Shown here in pieces: positions 8,510 to 16,473 of a stretch of DNA of 64,000 nucleotides (its first letter is position 1; every line of letters begins with the position of its first letter). The position numbers and the translations under genes are program-made. This DNA comes from Ruminococcus sp. Its GTDB lineage: Bacteria; Bacillota; Clostridia; Oscillospirales; Acutalibacteraceae. The DNA is taken from NCBI GenBank assembly GCA_017457955.1, contig JAFTGL010000012.1:124001-188000 (forward strand), given 5' to 3'. The notes beneath the pieces were generated by a model. It saw only the letters and a list, made by a program, of their open reading frames with translations, had not been told where the DNA came from and did no database searches.

Positions 8510-9574
8510 CTAAATTATTACCAACTCTTTTTCGATCTCGGCAAGGTCGAGGGGCTGATCTCCCCTGACAAGGAACATGTCCTCGATACGCACGCCGAAT
8601 TTGTCGGGCAGGTAAATGCCCGGTTCATCGGTGATCACCATGTTGTCCTGCAGGACGGTATGGCAGGTCTTATAGACCGCAGGGGCTTCGTGGATCTCCA
8701 GCCCGACGCCGTGACCTGTGCTGTGACCGAAATATTCGCCGTAGCCGCAGCTTTCGATATGGTCGCGCGCGGCGATATCCACGTCGGCGGCGGTATTGCC
8801 CGCAATGATCGCCCGCTGTGCCTTTTGATGCGCTTCGAGAACCGTTTCATAGATCATGCGCATTTCATCGGTCGCACTGCCGACCGCGACGGTACGGGTC
8901 ATGTCGCTGTGGTAGCCTTCATAGACCGATCCGATATCAAAGGTGAAGAAGTCGCCTTCCCGAACGACCCTCTCCCCCGGCACGCCGTGCGGCAGAGAGG
9001 TATTCGCGCCCGTAATGCAGATCAGATCGAACGCGATGCGCTCGCCGCCGTACAGCTTGATCAAATGTTCCAGCTCCACGGCGATCTTGCGCTCGGTAAC
9101 GCCGGGCTTTAAGAAGTTGAGCACCTCGTTATAGGCGCGCTCGGTGATTCGCTGGGCGGTGATGATCTTCTCGACCTCATCGGGCGTTTTGATCAATCGA
9201 ATCTCGCTGAGCTTCTGTGACAAGCCATCGGTAAGGAGCTGCGGGATCATCGCTGTTTCAAACTCATGCAGCTTCGCGACGCTCACACTTTCGTCCTCGA
9301 TATAGACGGATTTAATATTCTCTTTCAGAAAAATAGAATTCAGATCGTCGATCAGGCGGGTGAACCGCACGACCTCCATCGGGGGCTGTACGCGCTTTGA
9401 CGCCGCTTCATAGTAGCGGAAATCGAGCAGTAATATGGAACGCTTTTTCGTCACCAGCACCGCTCCCGCTGAGGACTCAAAGCCGCTGAGATAACGGCGG
9501 TTGACGCCGCTCGTCACCAGCGCGGCAGTCTGTTCATCAGGCAAAAACGCCTGTAAGGCTTCTGTTGCAGTCAT
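8510..9574 (-). CDS. M24 family Xaa-Pro aminopeptidase/dipeptidase
   Basis: A cytosolic metallopeptidase that removes N-terminal residues next to proline. It has the creatinase-like N-terminal domain (about residues 1-130) and the pita-bread catalytic domain with all expected metal ligands: the Asp residues of FDIGSVYEGYHSDMTR, the His of GHSTGHGVG, and the Glu residues of DEPGIY and RIED. At 354 residues it is the short PepQ/YqhT type. It lies upstream of efp, as in many Firmicutes. Ribosome site AGAGGTGA precedes the ATG and overlaps the end of the lipoprotein gene, so the two are probably co-transcribed. Confidence 0.92.
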   Translation of the reverse strand: MTATEALQAFLPDEQTAALVTSGVNRRYLSGFESSAGAVLVTKKRSILLLDFRYYEAASKRVQPPMEVVRFTRLIDDLNSIFLKENIKSVYIEDESVSVAKLHEFETAMIPQLLTDGLSQKLSEIRLIKTPDEVEKIITAQRITERAYNEVLNFLKPGVTERKIAVELEHLIKLYGGERIAFDLICITGANTSLPHGVPGERVVREGDFFTFDIGSVYEGYHSDMTRTVAVGSATDEMRMIYETVLEAHQKAQRAIIAGNTAADVDIAARDHIESCGYGEYFGHSTGHGVGLEIHEAPAVYKTCHTVLQDNMVITDEPGIYLPDKFGVRIEDMFLVRGDQPLDLAEIEKELVII

Positions 9575-9584
9575 AATTCACCTC

Positions 9585-10163
9585 TTACATCAACGTATAT
9601 GAAATATCCGAGATATTGAAGTCCGCGTCATACTGTATCTTGGTGCAGTAGCCGTCCTCGGTATAGTGATAGGTCACGAGCCTGTCGCTTGCCTTGTCGA
9701 CAAGGAACGGGAAATAGCAGGTGGGATCGGTGCTCTGGACCTTCGTCACGGGATCGCCGACCTTGAGCTTATCAAACTTGCCGCGCGTATCAACGACACG
9801 GTAAATGCTGTCGAGCTTATCATCCTTGATCCAGCTGCCCTCAGCGTCGAAGCGCAGGACCAGCAGGCGCTTGTTGCCACCGTACAGCACGCGGTATTCA
9901 TCCTCATCCTGACGCAGGCACTCGATCGGATAAGAGTCGTTCAGCTTCTTGACGTCGTTGCCCTCGCACATGAAGGCATAGATTTCCTCCAGCTCGCTGT
10001 CCTTGTATAAGGTCGTGCACAGCTCCAGCGCACTGCGGTCGGAAACAGAGACCTCCACGGGGAAGCTCTTCGGAATATTGTTATTGCAGGCGCAAAGGCA
10101 CGCGGAAAGCGCGATACACAGCGCCAGAAGCAGAAGGACGGGTTTACGGAATGTTGTTTTCAT
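9585..10163 (-). CDS. Putative lipoprotein of unknown function
   Basis: A 192-residue protein with a typical lipoprotein signal: basic start, hydrophobic stretch at about residues 9-23, and Cys in LSAC/LCAC context (about residues 22-26), the second giving CNNN as mature start. The remainder is predicted beta-rich and shows no family I recognise. It ends 10 bp before the peptidase gene and shares its direction. Ribosome site GAGGTG is five bases before the ATG. Confidence 0.75.
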   Translation of the reverse strand: MKTTFRKPVLLLLALCIALSACLCACNNNIPKSFPVEVSVSDRSALELCTTLYKDSELEEIYAFMCEGNDVKKLNDSYPIECLRQDEDEYRVLYGGNKRLLVLRFDAEGSWIKDDKLDSIYRVVDTRGKFDKLKVGDPVTKVQSTDPTCYFPFLVDKASDRLVTYHYTEDGYCTKIQYDADFNISDISYTLM

Positions 10164-10186
10164 AAAAACACCTCTTTATTGAATGA

Positions 10187-10232
10187 GGAATTAGCAATTA
10201 GGAATTAGGAATGAGAAATGAGGATTTTTTAT
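10187..10232. repeat. Short degenerate AATTAGGA / AATGAGGA repeats
   Basis: Several near copies of a 7-8 bp unit (GAGGAATTAG, CAATTAGG, AATTAGGAATGAG, AAATGAGG) in succession between the lipoprotein start and the rpsU terminator. Such strings are common simple repeats in bacterial intergenic DNA; no function is proposed. Confidence 0.6.
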
Positions 10233-10260
10233 AACCGATACATACTGTTCCTCATACGTT

Positions 10261-10294
10261 GATAAACAAAAAACGGACAGGAGACCTGTCCGTT
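10261..10294 (-). terminator. Rho-independent terminator of rpsU
   Basis: Minus-strand hairpin with 10-bp perfect arms (10272-10281 and 10285-10294) and a 3-base loop, then TTTTTGTTTATC. It lies immediately downstream of rpsU. Confidence 0.9.
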
Positions 10295-10304
10295 CGTTTG
10301 TTAA

Positions 10305-10481
10305 TTATCTGTACTTGCGCTTGCGAGCAGCCTCGGACTTCTTTTTACGCTTTACAGAAGGCTTCTCGTAAGCCTCTCTCTTACGAACCTCGGCGATGAC
10401 GCCGGCGCGCGCGCACTGCTTCTTGAAGCGGCGAAGAGCGCTCTCTAAGGATTCGTTTTCCTTGAGTCTTACTTCTGACAT
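10305..10481 (-). CDS. rpsU: 30S ribosomal protein S21
   Basis: A 58-residue basic protein of the small subunit that aids mRNA initiation. The [10 protein letters not shown] start and the RRFKKQ helix are typical of Firmicutes S21, with a Lys/Arg-rich tail. A longer frame opens at 10496, but GGGAGGG six bases upstream of the ATG at 10481 and family alignment fix the start there. It has its own consensus promoter and a strong terminator, so it is monocistronic. Confidence 0.97.
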   Translation of the reverse strand: MSEVRLKENESLESALRRFKKQCARAGVIAEVRKREAYEKPSVKRKKKSEAARKRKYR

Positions 10482-10534
10482 GTATTTCCCTCCCATCTGT
10501 TATAAACAGGGGTTATTCGCATAATGCAACATTG

Positions 10535-10563
10535 ATTATACAATAATGTCCTTGAAGTGTCAA
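10535..10563 (-). promoter_or_regulatory. Sigma-A promoter of rpsU
   Basis: Perfect consensus on the minus strand: TTGACA (10558-10563), 17-bp spacer, TATAAT (10535-10540). The predicted start is near 10528, about 47 bp before the rpsU ATG. Confidence 0.9.
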
Positions 10564-10576
10564 GGGTAAAGACCTA

Positions 10577-10620
10577 ATTTGTAGAATTTTGCTAATTTTA
10601 GAAGCAAAATTTCTACAAAT
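10577..10620. repeat. Long AT-rich inverted repeat between leuS and rpsU
   Basis: Arms of 17 and 18 bp (10577-10593, 10603-10620) are complementary with one unpaired A and a 9-base loop. It lies 20 bp after the leuS stop and just upstream of the rpsU promoter. There is no U-tract on either side, so it is either a weak terminator/3'-end-protecting hairpin for leuS mRNA or a small palindromic element. Confidence 0.7.
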
Positions 10621-10640
10621 CGGAGCATAGACAGACCGAC

Positions 10641-13052
10641 TTATTTTCTGACAACGATGTTGACAAGGCGTCCTTTGATGTAGATCTCCTTGACGACGGT
10701 CATGCCTGCGATCGCTTCCGCGACCTTCGGCTCCGCCTTCGCCATCATAAGGACGTCAGCCTGATCGGCGTCGGCGGCGATGTTCAGCTTTGCCTTGATC
10801 TTGCCGTTGACCTGCGCGACGATCTCGATGGTGTCATCGACACACTTCGCTTCGTCATACTCGGGCCACTGCGCTTCGGCGATAATGCCCTCGCCCAGCT
10901 TGCATGTTTCCCAGACCTCCTCAGTGACGTGAGGTGCGAAGGGGTTGAGCAGGATGGCAAAGATACCGAGCTCCTTCTTCGTGACCTTGCCGGTCGCGTA
11001 GATGGTGTTGATCAACGCCATCAGCGCGGCGATCGCGGTATTGAACTTGATATTCTCGATGTCGTTTCCGACTTTCTTGATGGTCTTGTGGAAGTCCTTC
11101 TCCACCTCGGGACGGATAAAGTCCTCGCCCGTCATGATCTCCTGCAGATTCCAGAAGCGCTCGATGAACTTGCGGCAGCCGCGCACGGAGTTGGTGCTCC
11201 ACGGAGCGGCTTTCTCAAAGTCGCCGATGAACATTTCGTACAGACGCAGGGTATCCGCGCCGTACTCGTTTACAATATCGTCGGGATTGACGACGTTACC
11301 GCGGGATTTCGACATCTTCTCGCCGTTAGCGCCGAGGATCATGCCGTGAGAGGTGCGCTTGGCGTACGGTTCCTTGGTCGGCACAACGCCGATATCGTAG
11401 AGGAACTTGTGCCAGAAGCGGGAGTAGAGCAGGTGCAGGGTGGTATGCTCCATACCGCCGTTGTACCAGTCTACCTGATGCCAGTATTTCAAAGCGTCCT
11501 CGGACGCTAACGCTTCGCTGTTGTGGGGGTCCATATAGCGGAGATAGTACCACGACGAACCCGCCCACTGGGGCATGGTGTCGGTCTCGCGGTATGCTTT
11601 CTTGCCGCAGCAGGGGCAGGTCGTCTGGACCCACTCGGTCATGTTGGCAAGGGGCGATTCGCCTGTATCGGTCGGCTCATAGCTCTCGACCATCGGCAGT
11701 CTCAAAGGCAGCTCAGATTCAGGGATCGGCACATAGCCGCAGTCGTCGCACTTGACGATCGGGATCGGCTCGCCCCAATAACGCTGACGGGAGAATACCC
11801 AGTCGCGCAGCTTGAAATTGACCTTCTGATGTCCGATGCCCTTCTCGGTCAGGAACTCGGTGATCTTCTTCTTCGCTTCTTCTACGGTGAGTCCGTCGAG
11901 GATACCGGAGTTGACCATGATGCCTGTCGCGCAGTCGGTGAAGGCTTCTTCCTCGACATTACCGCCCTTGACGACCTCGATGATCGGCAGGCCGAACTTC
12001 TTCGCGAACTCCCAGTCGCGGGTATCGTGGGCGGGTACCGCCATGATCGCGCCGGTGCCGTAGGAGATCAGGACATAGTCGGAGATAAAGATCGGGATCT
12101 CTCTGCCGTTGACAGGGTTGATCGCGGTGACGCCCTCGAGCTTCACGCCTGTCTTGTCCTTATTCATTTCGGTGCGCTCAAAGTCGCTCTTCTTCGCGCT
12201 CTCGCGCTGGTACGCTCTGATCTCGTCGAGGTTCGTGAGCTTATCCGCCCACTTCTCGATGTAGGGGTGCTCGGGAGAAACGACCATGTAGGTTGCGCCG
12301 TAGAGCGTATCGGGACGGGTGGTGTAGATCATCAGCTTATCGCCCGCGGTGGTGTCGAACTCCACCTCGGCGCCGTAGCTGCGTCCGATCCAGTTCTTCT
12401 GCTGGAGCTTGACGCGCTCGGGATAGTCGACGAGGTCGAGATCGTCGATCAGACGGTCGGCGTACTTGGTGATGCGGAGCATCCACTGGCTCTTGACCCT
12501 GCGGACGACCTCGCTGCCGCAGCGCTCGCACACGCCGTTGACGACTTCTTCGTTCGCGAGAACGCACTTGCAGGAGGTACACCAGTTGACTGCCATCTCT
12601 TTCTTATAGGCTAAATCATGCTTGAACAGCTGCAGGAAGATCCACTGGGTCCACTTGTAGTAGTCGGGATCGGTGGTATTGATCTCGCGGCTCCAGTCGA
12701 AGGAGATACCTAAAGACTGGATCTGCTTCTTGAAGCGAGCAATATTGTTCTTGGTGACGATCTCGGGATGGATGTGGTTCTTGATCGCGAAGTTCTCGGT
12801 CGGCAGACCGAAGGCGTCCCAGCCGATGGGATACAGAACGTTGTAGCCCTGTAAGCGGCGCTTACGGGATACGGTATCGAGCGCGGTGTACGGACGGGGA
12901 TGTCCGACGTGCAGACCCTGACCAGAGGGGTAAGGGAACTCGATCAGCGAGAAGAACTTGGGCTTATCGGAATCTGTCCGGGCGTGGAAAACGCCCTTGT
13001 CCTCCCAGATTTTCTGCCACTTAGGCTCAACAGCCTTGTGATTGTATTTCAT
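10641..13052 (-). CDS. leuS: Leucine--tRNA ligase
   Basis: Class I aminoacyl-tRNA synthetase charging tRNA-Leu, 803 residues. HIGH motif is HVGH at residues 48-51, KMSKS is at about residue 580 ([10 protein letters not shown]), and the CP1 editing domain sits between them, with the [16 protein letters not shown] editing segment present as [16 protein letters not shown] at 13067 opens a longer frame, but it overlaps the GGAGG; the ATG at 13052, eight bases after that GGAGG, is the real start. It is the last gene of a long housekeeping run; no T-box leader is seen in the 30-bp gap before it. Confidence 0.98.
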   Translation of the reverse strand: MKYNHKAVEPKWQKIWEDKGVFHARTDSDKPKFFSLIEFPYPSGQGLHVGHPRPYTALDTVSRKRRLQGYNVLYPIGWDAFGLPTENFAIKNHIHPEIVTKNNIARFKKQIQSLGISFDWSREINTTDPDYYKWTQWIFLQLFKHDLAYKKEMAVNWCTSCKCVLANEEVVNGVCERCGSEVVRRVKSQWMLRITKYADRLIDDLDLVDYPERVKLQQKNWIGRSYGAEVEFDTTAGDKLMIYTTRPDTLYGATYMVVSPEHPYIEKWADKLTNLDEIRAYQRESAKKSDFERTEMNKDKTGVKLEGVTAINPVNGREIPIFISDYVLISYGTGAIMAVPAHDTRDWEFAKKFGLPIIEVVKGGNVEEEAFTDCATGIMVNSGILDGLTVEEAKKKITEFLTEKGIGHQKVNFKLRDWVFSRQRYWGEPIPIVKCDDCGYVPIPESELPLRLPMVESYEPTDTGESPLANMTEWVQTTCPCCGKKAYRETDTMPQWAGSSWYYLRYMDPHNSEALASEDALKYWHQVDWYNGGMEHTTLHLLYSRFWHKFLYDIGVVPTKEPYAKRTSHGMILGANGEKMSKSRGNVVNPDDIVNEYGADTLRLYEMFIGDFEKAAPWSTNSVRGCRKFIERFWNLQEIMTGEDFIRPEVEKDFHKTIKKVGNDIENIKFNTAIAALMALINTIYATGKVTKKELGIFAILLNPFAPHVTEEVWETCKLGEGIIAEAQWPEYDEAKCVDDTIEIVAQVNGKIKAKLNIAADADQADVLMMAKAEPKVAEAIAGMTVVKEIYIKGRLVNIVVRK

Positions 13053-13082
13053 AGTATATACCTCCAAAGCGCAATGCGCGGG

Positions 13083-13439
13083 TTATTCGGTCACGATATC
13101 CGAAATGTCGACGTCCTCGCCGTCCTCCCAGAGACGGTCGAGATCGTAATACTGGCGGCTCTCTTCGTTGAACACATGCACGATAACGTCCACGTAGTCC
13201 AGCAAAATCCATGTGTCGGAGCGGTGTCCCTCAATATGGCTGACGGATACGCCCTGCTCGTCCATCTCGTACTCGACATAGTCGGCAAGCGACTTGACGT
13301 GAGTCGAGGAGTTACCGGTCGCGATGACCATATAGTCGGCAAGAGAGGAGATGTCGGCGATCTTGATGACGCGGACGTCCAGGCCCTTGCGGTTGTCTAA
13401 GATTTTAGCGATTGCTTTTGCTTCCTGTAATGAATTCAT
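13083..13439 (-). CDS. rsfS: Ribosomal silencing factor RsfS
   Basis: A 118-residue RsfS/YbeB/DUF143 protein that binds ribosomal protein L14 and blocks subunit joining when nutrients are low. The characteristic DISSLADYMVIATGNSS segment and the GHRSDTWILLDYVDVIVH region are present. Ribosome site AGAGGT is four bases before the ATG and overlaps the end of yqeK, so translation is probably coupled. The order nadD-yqeK-rsfS-leuS is shared with many Firmicutes. Confidence 0.96.
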   Translation of the reverse strand: MNSLQEAKAIAKILDNRKGLDVRVIKIADISSLADYMVIATGNSSTHVKSLADYVEYEMDEQGVSVSHIEGHRSDTWILLDYVDVIVHVFNEESRQYYDLDRLWEDGEDVDISDIVTE

Positions 13440-13441
13440 AA

Positions 13442-14002
13442 TTACCTCTTTAATAATATATCGTTATAGGCCGCGAGGGCTTCGGGACTGACAAGGTCTC
13501 CCCTGCCCACCAGCCTGCTGATCGTAAATTTAAGACCGTAGAGCATGCCGTCCTCGAGGGAATTCTCCGCATGCTCGCGGATGACGCCGATATCGGGATA
13601 ATCCCGCTCAGCACTGGTGAAGTCGGCGAGGAAAATCAGCTTCTCGAGCTGACTCATGCCTGCCCGCGCTGTCGTATGATAACGGATCGCGTTAAAGATA
13701 TCTTCGTCGTCGATCCCGATGACGTCGCGCACATAGCAGGCGCCTGAGATCGCGTGCCACAGCTTGGGCGAGCGGCGCTCCAACTCGGTGAGAATTATAC
13801 CACCGTTTTCGATGATTTGCAACTGTGTATCAAAATCCGTTTCCTTCGTGACGTCGTGGAGCAATCCCGCAAGGCGGGCTTTCTCGACGTCGCCGCCGTA
13901 CTTTTTCGCGAAACGCACCGCTTCCTCAGCGACGTTCAGGGAATGGACACGGCGGTAATCGGACAGGTTGTCCAAATAGTGAATATACTTTTCAGCGTTC
14001 AT
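13442..14002 (-). CDS. yqeK: HD-domain hydrolase YqeK (symmetrical Ap4A hydrolase)
   Basis: A 186-residue HD-superfamily phosphohydrolase. YqeK proteins hydrolyse diadenosine tetraphosphate to two ADP. Metal-binding residues are visible: H in VHSLNVAEE, HD in GLLHDVTKE, H in WHAISGA, a downstream H in RYHTTA, and D in FLADFT. It is located between nadD and rsfS as usual. The start has a strong GAGGGGGTG site. Confidence 0.93.
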   Translation of the reverse strand: MNAEKYIHYLDNLSDYRRVHSLNVAEEAVRFAKKYGGDVEKARLAGLLHDVTKETDFDTQLQIIENGGIILTELERRSPKLWHAISGACYVRDVIGIDDEDIFNAIRYHTTARAGMSQLEKLIFLADFTSAERDYPDIGVIREHAENSLEDGMLYGLKFTISRLVGRGDLVSPEALAAYNDILLKR

Positions 14003-14036
14003 AACAGCACCCCCTCAATTATATTATGTGTAAAGG

Positions 14037-14630
14037 TTATCTGTACAAATCGTGTTGTTGTATATAATCCAGCACGCGGCTGTCTATCATGTGACTGATG
14101 TCCGCTCCCGAGGCGATCCCCTCGCGCACGGTCGTGGAGGACAGCTCGCCGATAGGCGCGTGATAAATATGGGTACGGCAGCCGTACTTCTCCTGATATT
14201 CGAGATATTTTTCTTCTAAAGAATCATAATCCAGCTCATTGCGCGGCGCGACCAGAATGGTGACGTTATCAAAAATATACTGAGCGTCATGCCACCTGTC
14301 AAGGGTCATATACATATCCGCGCCGACGATCAGAAAAAGCGTGTCATCATCATTTTTCAGCGCGGCGATCGTATCGGAGGTATAGCTCTCCCCCTTGCGC
14401 CTGAGCTCAATGTCGCTGACCTCGAGCTGAGGATGAACCTGCACAGCCAACAGGCACATCTGATAGCGGTGCTCTCCCGCTATGATATGCGAATTGTCCT
14501 TGAGCGGCGTGACCGAGGTCGGGATCAGCGTCACCCGATCCAGCTCAAACTGCTCCGCGAACCGCAGAGCGAGCTTGATGTGATCGTTGTGGATGGGGTT
14601 GAAAGAGCCCCCGTAGATCGCCCGCCTCAT
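14037..14630 (-). CDS. nadD: Nicotinate-nucleotide adenylyltransferase
   Basis: Catalyses NaMN + ATP to deamido-NAD, the committed shared step of NAD synthesis. The nucleotidyltransferase motif GGSFNPIHNDH is at residues 7-17 and the ISxTxxR-type motif appears as LSSTTVREG near residue 168. The 197-residue length is normal. The ATG overlaps the end of yhbY by four bases (ATGA), indicating translational coupling. Confidence 0.96.
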   Translation of the reverse strand: MRRAIYGGSFNPIHNDHIKLALRFAEQFELDRVTLIPTSVTPLKDNSHIIAGEHRYQMCLLAVQVHPQLEVSDIELRRKGESYTSDTIAALKNDDDTLFLIVGADMYMTLDRWHDAQYIFDNVTILVAPRNELDYDSLEEKYLEYQEKYGCRTHIYHAPIGELSSTTVREGIASGADISHMIDSRVLDYIQQHDLYR

Positions 14631-14920
14631 TTGACCAGCTTGATCTTGGGGTCTTTCTTGTTGCGGCGATACAGGATGAACTTGGAGCCGATGACCTGTA
14701 CCACATCCGCGCCGATGGCTTCGGCGATGGTATCGGCAGCCTCGCGGGAGCTGTACTCGCAGGCTTCCAGCACCTTGCCCTTGATCAGCTCGCGGGCGGT
14801 GATCGCCTCGTCGGCGGTCTTGTAAAGCTGCTCCGAAAAGCCGCCTTTGCCGACCATCAGGACGGTGTCGATCGGATTGGCAAGGGCGCGTAATTGCGCT
14901 CTCTGTTTACTTGTCAGCAT
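14627..14920 (-). CDS. yhbY: YhbY/CRM-domain RNA-binding protein
   Basis: A 97-residue protein with a single CRM domain, an RNA-binding fold associated with pre-50S ribosomal particles. GKGGFS near residue 25 carries the GxxG loop, and LIKGKVLE and VVQVIGSKFILYRR are typical of YhbY. AGGAGG precedes the ATG. It overlaps nadD by four bases and follows the ITPase gene by about 12 bp. Confidence 0.94.
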   Translation of the reverse strand: MLTSKQRAQLRALANPIDTVLMVGKGGFSEQLYKTADEAITARELIKGKVLEACEYSSREAADTIAEAIGADVVQVIGSKFILYRRNKKDPKIKLVK

Positions 14921-14932
14921 TTCGTTTCCTCC

Positions 14933-15538
14933 TTAAAGGGAGTTGTTTTCTTGCAGTTCATACAGCCTGTCGCGGAGCATACGCAAAGCGTTGCCGCGGT
15001 GGCTGTAGCGATCTTTTTCTTCGCCTGTAAGGGACGCGAAGCTCACACCGTTCACGGTGAAGATCGGATCGTAGCCGAAGCCGCCGTCGCCCGCGGGCGC
15101 ATGGGCGATCCTGCCCTCACAGCGTCCCTCGACCTCGATGACCGTCTTGTCGTCGAGAATACAGCAGACAGCGCAGGCGAAATGCGCGGTGCGCTTTTCA
15201 TCAGGGACATCCTTCAGTTCTTCGAGCAGAAGCATGTTCTTCTCGGTATACGGAAGGCTCTCGCCGCCGTAGCGTGCGGAGTAAACGCCCGGTCTGCCGT
15301 CTAAGGCGTCGACGCACAAGCCCGAATCGTCCGCTATCACAGGGCAGTGGCAGAGATCATAGGCGTGCTTTGCTTTGATATAGGCGTTGGCGGCAAAGGT
15401 ATCGCCGTCCTCGACAACGTTGCCGAGATCGATCCCCCGCTCGCCCGCCGTCACCGCGGTGATCCCGAGCGGTGAAAGGATGCGTTCTATTTCGATCACC
15501 TTATGCCCGTTGTTGGTGGCTATGATAAACTCTCTCAT
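14933..15538 (-). CDS. rdgB: XTP/dITP diphosphatase (RdgB/HAM1)
   Basis: A house-cleaning pyrophosphatase removing dITP, XTP and related non-canonical nucleotides. The Ham1 motifs ATNNGHK (residues 7-13), ADDSGL, PGVYSARY and GFGYDPIF are intact. It has 201 residues, typical. The ATG overlaps the last four bases of ftsY. The RBS GGACGAGAG is inside ftsY. Confidence 0.96.
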   Translation of the reverse strand: MREFIIATNNGHKVIEIERILSPLGITAVTAGERGIDLGNVVEDGDTFAANAYIKAKHAYDLCHCPVIADDSGLCVDALDGRPGVYSARYGGESLPYTEKNMLLLEELKDVPDEKRTAHFACAVCCILDDKTVIEVEGRCEGRIAHAPAGDGGFGYDPIFTVNGVSFASLTGEEKDRYSHRGNALRMLRDRLYELQENNSL

Positions 15539-16452
15539 CTCTCGTCCTTTACAAAAAGCGCCTTCGAGAATTCCAGCGGATCGAACGGCTGTAAATCGTC
15601 GACCTGCTCACCGACGCCGATGAACTTCACGGAGATACCGAGGGTCTCTTTGATGGCGAGGACAACGCCGCCCTTGGCTGTGCCGTCGAGCTTGGTCAGC
15701 ACGATACCGGTGATTCCTGTCGCCTTGGCGAACTCTGCCGCCTGATTGATCGCGTTCTGACCGGTGGTCGCGTCGAGTACCAACAGACATTCTTTATCCG
15801 CGTCGGGCAGCTCACGGTCGATGACGCGGCGGATCTTCGCCAGCTCATCCATGAGGTGCTTTTTGTTGTGCAGTCTGCCCGCGGTATCGACGATGATGAT
15901 GTCTGAACCCTTCGCTTTTGCGGAAGCGATCGCGTCGAACACGACGGCGGCGGGATCAGAGCCCTCGCCCTGCGCGACGATATCGGCGCCGCTGCGCTCC
16001 GCCCAGACCTTGAGCTGGTCGATCGCGGCGGCACGGAAGGTATCGGCGGCTGCCATGGTCACCTTCTTGCCCTGCTTGACATAATAGTTCGCGATCTTGC
16101 CGATCGAGGTCGTCTTGCCGACGCCGTTGACGCCGATCACAAGGATGATGGACGGCTTGGTGTTCAGCACCATAGAGGTATTCTCTGAGAGCAATTCCGA
16201 GCTGATCTCGGCGATCTCATCCATGATACGGTCGGGCTTGGAGATACCCTTTTCTCTGACGCGCACGCGCAGCATACCGCAGATCTTGTTGGCGGTCTCC
16301 ACGCCGACGTCGCCCATGACCAGCAGTTCTTCCAGCTCGTCGAACAGCTCATCGTCGATGACGGTAAAGGTCTTGAGCATCGAGTCGATCTGACCGACGA
16401 CGCTGTCACGGGTCTTTTTTAAGCCTTCTTTGAGTTTATTGAAAAATCCCAT
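15535..16452 (-). CDS. ftsY: Signal recognition particle receptor FtsY
   Basis: GTPase receptor that docks SRP-bound ribosomes at the membrane translocon. The short form (305 residues) lacks the long acidic A domain and has the N-terminal amphipathic helix, the four-helix N domain and the G domain: G1 GVNGVGKTT near residue 112, DTFRAAA, DTAGRL and TKLDGTAKGG. It follows smc by 21 bp, the usual smc-ftsY pair. AAAGGAG precedes the ATG. Confidence 0.97.
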   Translation of the reverse strand: MGFFNKLKEGLKKTRDSVVGQIDSMLKTFTVIDDELFDELEELLVMGDVGVETANKICGMLRVRVREKGISKPDRIMDEIAEISSELLSENTSMVLNTKPSIILVIGVNGVGKTTSIGKIANYYVKQGKKVTMAAADTFRAAAIDQLKVWAERSGADIVAQGEGSDPAAVVFDAIASAKAKGSDIIIVDTAGRLHNKKHLMDELAKIRRVIDRELPDADKECLLVLDATTGQNAINQAAEFAKATGITGIVLTKLDGTAKGGVVLAIKETLGISVKFIGVGEQVDDLQPFDPLEFSKALFVKDER

Positions 16453-16473
16453 AATACTTCTCCTTTACGGCGG

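Noticed and set aside
13053..13082. T-box riboswitch before leuS.
   Set aside because: The gap to rsfS is only 30 bp and holds just the ribosome site, so no leader can fit.
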